This document shows, in pieces, positions 58,101-64,000 of a stretch of DNA of 64,000 bases. This stretch comes from Tretioscincus oriximinensis (taxonomy: Eukaryota > Chordata > Lepidosauria > Squamata > Gymnophthalmidae), in NCBI GenBank assembly GCA_022410635.1, contig JAJVDF010000193.1, forward strand, positions 984,895 through 1,048,894, written 5' to 3'. A program made the position numbers and the translations under genes. The notes beneath the pieces were generated by a model. The model saw nothing but the letters and a program-made list of their open reading frames with translations, made no database searches and was not told where the DNA came from. How positions within the stretch are numbered: position 1 is the first letter of the stretch; every line of letters begins with the position of its first letter.

Positions 58101-58571
58101 CCCTGAGTAAATAGGCCATTATGCTCTGGAAATCGCCCACTGAAATCCTGTCAGAGCTGAAGATGGGCAGTACCAAGCATAGGAGCTTTTAGGTTTATTT
58201 CTATTACCTAAGATCTTTCCAGTTTGGAGGAAACATTTGCTTTGCTTTCTATTGAGACATAGTGTGTCTTGTTGCTTTGCTCTATAATACAAAAGCCTCC
58301 TGCAGTCTTGAATTCAACAGGACTACNTGCGCTGATGAAGTCTTCCTCTCTGTCATGGGGGAGCAACTGGTCTTTGGCTCACTTCATTTAGTATTTGTTG
58401 GGAAGTAAAAGAAAAAAAGGGAGAAATGCAAGAAATCAGCTGGAACAGCATGTCAGAAAAGTAAAAATAGATGACGTAAGGTATAAAAGAGGCATGTAGG
58501 TAACAATACAACTTTTCTCACACCTCCCAAAAAGGTTCATCTTCAAAAGAATATTTTTGCGGTGTTTGTTC

Positions 58572-58585
58572 ACACTAGAGGGCAC
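58572..58585 (+). promoter_or_regulatory. CTCF-like core motif
   Basis: ACACTAGAGGGCAC matches the vertebrate CTCF core (CCASYAGRKGGCRS) at 13 of 14 positions; only the first base differs. It lies in repeat-poor sequence, not in a recognised transposon. Binding is an inference. Confidence 0.45.
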
Positions 58586-58901
58586 TCTTGGAACTTTGAA
58601 AGGAAATGTTAAAAAATCTAAGCAGATTCATTCCATTGACACTGTTTTTTGTACTGTTTTTTTTTTAAGTAGAAATTTTAGAAATATCTTTTTAAAAAAA
58701 ATGTTATTTTTTTGAACTAGAAAAAAATGAATTTTAATGTTAATAAACTGTTTTTCTACGTATTATCTATGAGATCAGAAAACAAGTATATGTTTCAAAA
58801 GAAACAAGTGGATTATAAATTCCCTGTTACTTTTTTGCACAGCTAGGGAATCTGTAACTTTGGTTTTCTACATATAGAATCTCATAACCCATTAGTTTCT
58901 C

Positions 58902-59313
58902 CTACCAAGTAGGGTTGCCATACGTCCCGGTAAACCGGGACATTCACGGTTTTAGGGACAATTTTATTGTCCCGGCTGGATTTTAAAAAAAAGTTTTAAA
59001 ATCCCGGGTTGCCGCTCCCCGCCCCCGCCCCCCCCCCCCCCCCCCCCCCCCACCCCGCCCCCGGTCCCCCCCTCCGCCGCTCTCCCCCCGCCGCTCCCCC
59101 CCACGGCCGCTCCCCCCCACGGCAGCTCCCCCCCACCGCAGCTGCGCGCGTGCACATGGACGCTTGTGAGACAGGCAGGAAATACGTTCTGCCTGTCTCG
59201 CTACAAGCGTCCGTATGNNNNNNNNNNNNNNNNNNNNNNNNNNNNNNNNNNNNNCCCACCCCCCACCCCGTCCCGGTTTTGGGTTGCCATATTATGGCAA
59301 CCCTACTACCAAA
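58902..59313. mobile_element. hAT-type non-autonomous DNA transposon, TIR TAGGGTTGCCATA
   Basis: The element (58910-59305) starts TAGGGTTGCCATAC and ends ATTATGGCAACCCTA. It is flanked by CTACCAAG (58902-58909) and CTACCAAA (59306-59313), an 8-bp duplication with one mismatch. The interior shares GACGCTTGT...GACAGGCAG and CCGGTTTTGGG words with the copy at 10.0 kb. It is very GC-rich (C-run at 59029-59051) and holds a 37-N gap. No transposase is present. Confidence 0.82.
59218..59254. other. Assembly gap (37 N)
   Basis: A run of N inside the GC-rich core of the hAT-type element. Confidence 0.98.
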
Positions 59314-59374
59314 ATTATAGAGGGTTGCAGGTAAATGCTTGAAATCAAACCTTTTTCATTTGGACTTCAATTGT

Positions 59375-59885
59375 AATTAGGTATTTATTTATACCCCATC
59401 CTATACCTGAAGGTTTCAGGCTGGCCAACAACAAAAGCAACAGTAAAAAACTGACATATTAAAAACAGAATCGCAACAATATCTGAGGTGTAAGGGAAGC
59501 GGCACTTCTCCAACCAAAGGCCAGGTTAAAGAAGTGTGTCTTGTAAAAGAATACAATGATGGTGACTGATGCACTTTGAGAGGGAGACTATTCCATAGAC
59601 AATTACCAAGATAGCCCTGCCTTGGGTTTCTACTGTCTTTGCTGTTGGGAGGGGTGGTACAACCAGGAGGGCCTCCTCTGCAGATCTTAAGGCACAGGAA
59701 GGTTGATATGGCAGAAGGCGTTTCTTTAGATATTTGAGGTCCAAGTTATTTAAGGCCTAATAAGTCAAAGTTAACACCTTGAAATTGGCTTAATAATGGA
59801 TTGGCAGCCAGTGTAGCTTTTTCAAGACCAGCATGTGTCTGACCAGTCAGGTACATTAAGCTATGCTGATCTGTGCATTAAAAGG
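59375..59885 (-). mobile_element. L2-type LINE 3' end
   Basis: Read on the minus strand it runs from the C-terminal part of an L2-like reverse-transcriptase protein to a 3' end GGTATAGGATGGGGTATAAATAAATA. Plus-strand landmarks are CTATACCTGAAGGTTTCAGG, CAACCAAAGGCCAGG, GCCTCCTCTGCAGATCTTAAGGC and TTGGCAGCCAGTGTAGC. It is the best-preserved L2 copy here. Confidence 0.78.
59526..59744 (-). pseudogene. L2-like pol C-terminal remnant
   Basis: The frame reads DLKYLKKRLLPYQPSCALRS, AEEALLVVPPLPTAKT, then decays. The words YLxxRLLPYQPxxALRSAEE and LLVVPP are typical of the end of L2-type LINE proteins. The upstream LHWLPI-type segment lies in another frame near 59790-59820 (rc of GGCAGCCAGTGTAG). 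There is no catalytic core, so it is inactive. Confidence 0.7.
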
Positions 59886-62644
59886 CTTTTGATGTTTGTT
59901 GGCATGGGTGCAAGTAATATTAAACTATACCAAACCAAACTGTGAAACCTTTGCATGATTTGATTGAGAGAGAAAAATGTAGTTGCACATGGGAAAATTG
60001 TTAAAGTCATTTAGATGTCTGCCGAGCAGAGCATACTATCATTCATTGATAGGATGATGGCTCTGTTTTGGTGTATCCCCAAATGTCCTTGGAAATGGCC
60101 TATTTTTTTGGAACTAGACTTCTGCCATACTTGCTGTTCCCTTCAAACTAGATGGTGTGGCAGGAAGAGAGCTTATTGCTTGAACATTTCTGGACATGGT
60201 GTCAATACCTCGTAATAAACTTGTTTGGCCAGTTCTTTGGGATACATGGTCTGCATATAGACTCCATGAATATTCTGCATATGGACTCTGTGGTCCCATA
60301 TCATATTTGATACAGCCCTTAAGGTCTATGCACATGTTAGGCATGGTTGTAACCTGACAGGAGCATCTATTTTCTACAGTCTTAGTTTCATTATGTTAGA
60401 AAGACATGCTTATTGTTGTCAAAACTCAATGGGATCAGACAGATTCATTCTGAGAATCTGAAATATTCCATCTACAGTTATGAAAGCCCATCAAAGCATA
60501 TCTGAACTTTCATTTCTGAACCATATCCCCCAGACTCCACCCCAGCTCCACCCAGACTTTATCTAAGCCCTGCCCAAAACCCCACCCTAGCCCCACCCAG
60601 ACTCTGCCCAGACCCATCACAGATTAAATTCTTGTGTGCAAGCATACAATAATTAGCACCTGCATTCAAGAATTCTCACATGGTTACTAGAATTCAGCTA
60701 TATATGGAACCATGACTCATGGGCAGGAAACTGCCTGGGAGGGAGGGGGTTCTATTTGAAAAGGAGTCTTGCAGATAAACATCAAAGACCAATGAAACAA
60801 AATGTTTTGAAGTGTTTCCTTTATTGTTGGTTTGGTTCTGATTTGCTTTGTATCAGACCCAAGTTTGCAGGCTGCAAAACCACCATGGAATCAGTGCTCA
60901 ACTTTGTCACCTGTCCCTGCAAATACGATTAAGGGTTTATCACAGAATGAATCCTCAAGCTGGAGTATTTGTGCAATTTGCATTTCTTCACTTTCAGCTC
61001 CATAGATTGTTTGCTGGCTATCACCTTTTGAAATTCCTATTCAATTTTTTAATCAGAAGATATATTTTTGTACCTGGGCTTATAATTTTTGGAATTGGTT
61101 TTATTGTGTTTTATTTGATTTTCAGAGTAAATAACTAAATAAAACGTATCGACTCAGTTGTGGCAGGAAATCTTTCTGATATGCTTTAATAATTAAAATT
61201 TAATCCAAAGGTGCCTATATGTGAATGTTACTCCTAAGGAAATAGCTACACCCTACTCCCTTGAAGTTTCCCACCCAAGGAATAGCTGATAATTTACTAG
61301 GACATTTCATTTTCCCAAACTGTATTTTTGGCTTTTGCTAGTATTCCTTTAAAATGGTTGAACAAGGAGGTATTATTGTTGGTTACAAAAATGTATAGAC
61401 ACTGGTTAAGTTTCCCCCCTTCTGTTTGCTTTGACAGAGAGTTTTAGAGCTAATGGTNAAATATTGGATGTGTCTTGCAAATTGTCAGCACCTTCATTTA
61501 TAATTCTGTCAGCTATTTATGCCAGCCACTAATGACTGGAGAAGAGACAGCATTTGGGTACTGAAAAAATACCAAATTGTATTCCAGACAGGTTGACACT
61601 GACGGCCCAAAATACAGGTTTGCAAGATAATTCCTAATCTCTGCAGAAAAGAGGTGTCAAATTCAATTTCACTGTGGGACTGATCATAATTTAGCTTTTT
61701 ACTCTAGAAGTTCACTAAAGGAGCAAAATGGCTTGATTTCCCTTAAGTGTTTCCACTACTATATCCTTTTTCTGTCTGCACACAAATACGTAATGCTCTA
61801 TATCAGTCACTTTAGCATACTTTGAATGGCGGTTCTTCTTTTGCTATGCTGTGAGGCTACAATTTATTCATTCAGAGAAAGATAACCCCTAGATGTTTGC
61901 GCTGGTGACTGTGATACAGAAAATAACTTAGTGAAGTCTCATTACATGGATTATCAAACTGCTCTAGATTCTTTTTTTAGCTGAAAATAGTCAGAATGCT
62001 TTACAATTTAATCTACTGCTCTCAGAGACACAAGTTCCTAACAGCTCCCTATTCGTTTCAATGTTTGAGAAGGCAAAAAATGCGTGCACCTCTAGTTGTA
62101 AAACATCTTTCTTCCTTGAAATTAATGGCCAATTCCCAACACACTGACGCTCCATATGTTGGTCTGTGTGTTGCACTCAATCAATTCTATGATGTCAAAA
62201 GAGAACATGCATAGAATTACTGCCTTGATTCTCCATGAGAATTAAAGATAATAGATGGGTGTTGTGTGACTTTATGAAGACAGCTTGATATTTCCAAGTG
62301 TGCACACATATCATTTCTTTTAACACAAGGGAGCAGGTCTTCATAGATTCATGACTGATCAGTCTGCACAGATGTTGCAAGACGATCTGCATTGTTGTTT
62401 TTTTTAAAGAAAGAACTGTATATATCCATATGTCAGATTCTTTGGGATTATGCTTGAGACTAATTATAATGACTGATACAGATACAAACCTGTCATGCAT
62501 ATGTAATGTGATTTTATATATGGACAGAAAATAAATTATGACAAGACTTCATGCATTTTTTCCAAGAATCTGCAAGCATGCTTGGCCCAAAGGCTTGGCA
62601 AGTCTCCCTTGGTAGAACAGCATCTGGCCATGCTTTTCAATAAG
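59886..62644. other. Unassigned, repeat-poor sequence
   Basis: No gene is supported. At 60530-60620 there is a C-rich, loosely tandem stretch (CCACCCCAGCTCCACCCAGAC words). The hydrophobic frame at 60848-61138 has no recognisable family. From 61990 to 62210 the sequence is complex and AT-balanced, and might be conserved. Confidence 0.4.
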
Positions 62645-62885
62645 TGACACTATTTATTTATTTGTACTTATAGCCCGCCCTATACCCGAAGCTCTCAGGG
62701 TGGCCAACCAACTTATAACTTTTTGTTGCTTTCTCCACAAGAGATACCTTATGAAGTAGATGAGGCTGAGAGCGTTCTTAAGAACTGTGATTGACCCAAA
62801 GTCACCCATCTGGCTTTCATGGAGGAGTGGGAAATCAAACTAGGAGACTGCCAGATAAGAATCCAAACCACTACACCAGACTGGC
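62645..62885 (-). mobile_element. tRNA-derived SINE with L2-like tail
   Basis: It is the reverse of the 23.2-kb SINE. It has ATTTATTTATTTGTACTTATAG, CCCGCCCTATACCCGAAGC, TCTCAGGGTGGCCAACCAAC, GTTGCTTTCTCCACAAGAG and TGAGGCTGAGAGCG, and ends with the complement of a decayed head (GAAATCAAACTAGGAGAC; ATCCAAACCACTACACC). Confidence 0.83.
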
Positions 62886-63880
62886 TCTCACCAAACTATA
62901 TGGCCAATCTTTTTATGATGACCTTATAGTTGAAAAATCAGTAATGGCATGGAGTGGGTTANATTGTTTAAAACTGATGAAGAATCATTTCCATATGAAG
63001 GGTTTGATTGTATAACCCATTGTGAACAAAAATTATTGTAGTACCCTCCATGAACGTCGTTTTGACAAATTGTTTATGTATTGAAATCCCTTTCTGCAGT
63101 TTCTTATTCTGGATTATATCCTAAATTGGGGACCTGCANTCTGCTATGCTGAGTGTTGCAGATTCATCCCCATTCCATAATATAAAGCCCAGTGGAGAAA
63201 AGGCTTTGGTATTTAAAAAGTAGCAAGAAGNGTTGGGGTATTACAAAATACGCAGGAAAGGTAATACAGGTGATCTACCATTTAATGTATTGGAAATAGA
63301 CTAAGCAAGAGAGTCTTCCTTGGTCTGCATTAGCATATGAATGACAGAATAAGGCTTAGTACAGGGTGTGCTTAAGAGCCCTCTAATCATGAATATGATA
63401 TTTCACATAAATCAGTACTACATTCATATTAGTTCTGTTCTTAAGTGGCAGCATATCTATGGCTGCCTGTAAGGGACATACATCGAATCAGGAATTGTGA
63501 CACACAGTGTCTCAGTTCTGATGCTGTCCAATCCATTTAATGCAGGTGCACACTGCTACAACTAATCTGGATCAAGCAAATTTTGATTTATTAATTCAGA
63601 TTTAACACAGTAAGGACATAAGGGCCCCATGAAAGGGTCCAGCGACATCCAAGGATTAATCTATTTTTAATCTACTCTTAGTGAAAGAATGCAACCAGCA
63701 TAGTGATGAACTATTTGATTTCATTATTTAAGTCAAAGAAACATTTCCTGGCTTAGATAATGTATAGTGATGGAAAATTGCTTGACACTTTAGTGATATG
63801 GCATTCTGTCTTTTTCTAACAGTTTTTAGTGGATTAAAACTAATGGGCCTCAAAAGTACTGTAATAACAACACTATATTC
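62886..63880. other. Unassigned sequence
   Basis: No gene or recognised repeat. Confidence 0.4.
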
Positions 63881-64000
63881 TAGGCTGACCAGATGACCCC
63901 TTTTTGGTGGGTTGAAAACCCGGTTTTGGGGTGCCTCCTGTTTTTTTCTGAGGAAATTTTTTTCAAAAAATGTTTTTTTCAAAATATTTTTTGTTTCTTT
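63881..64000. mobile_element. TA-flanked MITE, fold-back form, cut by window end
   Basis: It begins TAGGCTGACCAGATGACCCC, then GTTGAAAACCCGGTTTTGGG, GTGCCTCCTGTTTTTTTCTGAGG and the start of the A/T-rich centre. The right arm lies beyond the window. Confidence 0.85.

Larger units (their letters stand above)
57606..58909. other. Repeat-poor sequence
   Basis: No gene is supported. It holds the candidate conserved block at 57700-58100 and the CTCF-like motif at 58572-58585. The stretch 58640-58740 is T/A-run-rich. Confidence 0.4.

Noticed and set aside
60848..61138. 96-codon frame with a hydrophobic C-terminus
   Set aside because: Hydrophobicity follows from T-rich sequence; no family signature and no context.
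1..64000. CRISPR arrays, operons, ribosome binding sites, replication origins
   Set aside because: The sequence is vertebrate nuclear DNA. The direct repeats seen are microsatellites, SINE tails and target-site duplications, not spaced CRISPR-type repeats.

Overview
The window looks like a gene desert, or the inside of a very large intron, from a squamate reptile (lizard-type) draft genome. The evidence for this lineage is the repeat mix: CR1-family LINE 3' ends whose tails are repeats of the TTATGTTC type, squamate-type L1 with a G-rich polypurine 3' UTR, L2-type LINE pieces, tRNA-headed SINEs with Bov-B-like tails ending in TTC repeats (Sauria-SINE type) or with an L2-like tail, a Gypsy-like solo LTR, hAT-type non-autonomous elements and many short fold-back elements. 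I found no convincing exon of a host protein-coding gene. All ORFs that resemble a known protein are reverse-transcriptase remnants.

Layout. 1-1058: 3' end of an L1 with an open ORF2 tail. 1.1-5.2 kb: mostly unassigned, with a reverse L1 3' UTR piece and a small GC-rich duplicated block. 5.3-10.5 kb: CR1 3' ends on both strands, a fold-back retroposon, SINE pieces and a hAT-type element. 10.5-13.6 kb: AT-rich, apparently repeat-poor sequence. 13.6-17.8 kb: a nest of insertions: two TA-flanked MITEs around an L2 fragment, a third MITE split by a solo LTR, and a CR1 split by a hAT element. 19.5-25.6 kb: CR1 copies, microsatellites, a GC-rich block ending in a 64-N gap, a 124-bp palindrome, a SINE inside a CR1, and a CR1/fold-back composite flanked by a 14-bp direct repeat. 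27-30 kb: CR1, SINE and MITE fragments. 30-35 kb and 40-49 kb: largely repeat-poor, holding several AT-rich blocks that look like candidate conserved non-coding elements. 49-64 kb: SINEs, fold-back MITEs, L2 and CR1 3' ends, a fold-back dimer with a 12-bp direct repeat, a good CTCF-like motif, a second hAT element of the same family as at 10 kb, and a MITE cut by the window end.

How the parts relate. The tail of one SINE family matches the 3' end of the L2 copies here, which suggests that L2 machinery moved it; other SINEs carry a Bov-B-like tail. One TA-flanked MITE family has long copies and short fold-back copies, and the fold-backs look like two inverted copies of the long element's right end. 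The long copies carry an ATGCAAAT octamer and, on the reverse strand, a CTCF-like core, so the family could be spreading regulatory motifs. This is the most interesting lead in the window, and it is untested. No gene pathway, operon, CRISPR array or novel enzymatic system was seen.
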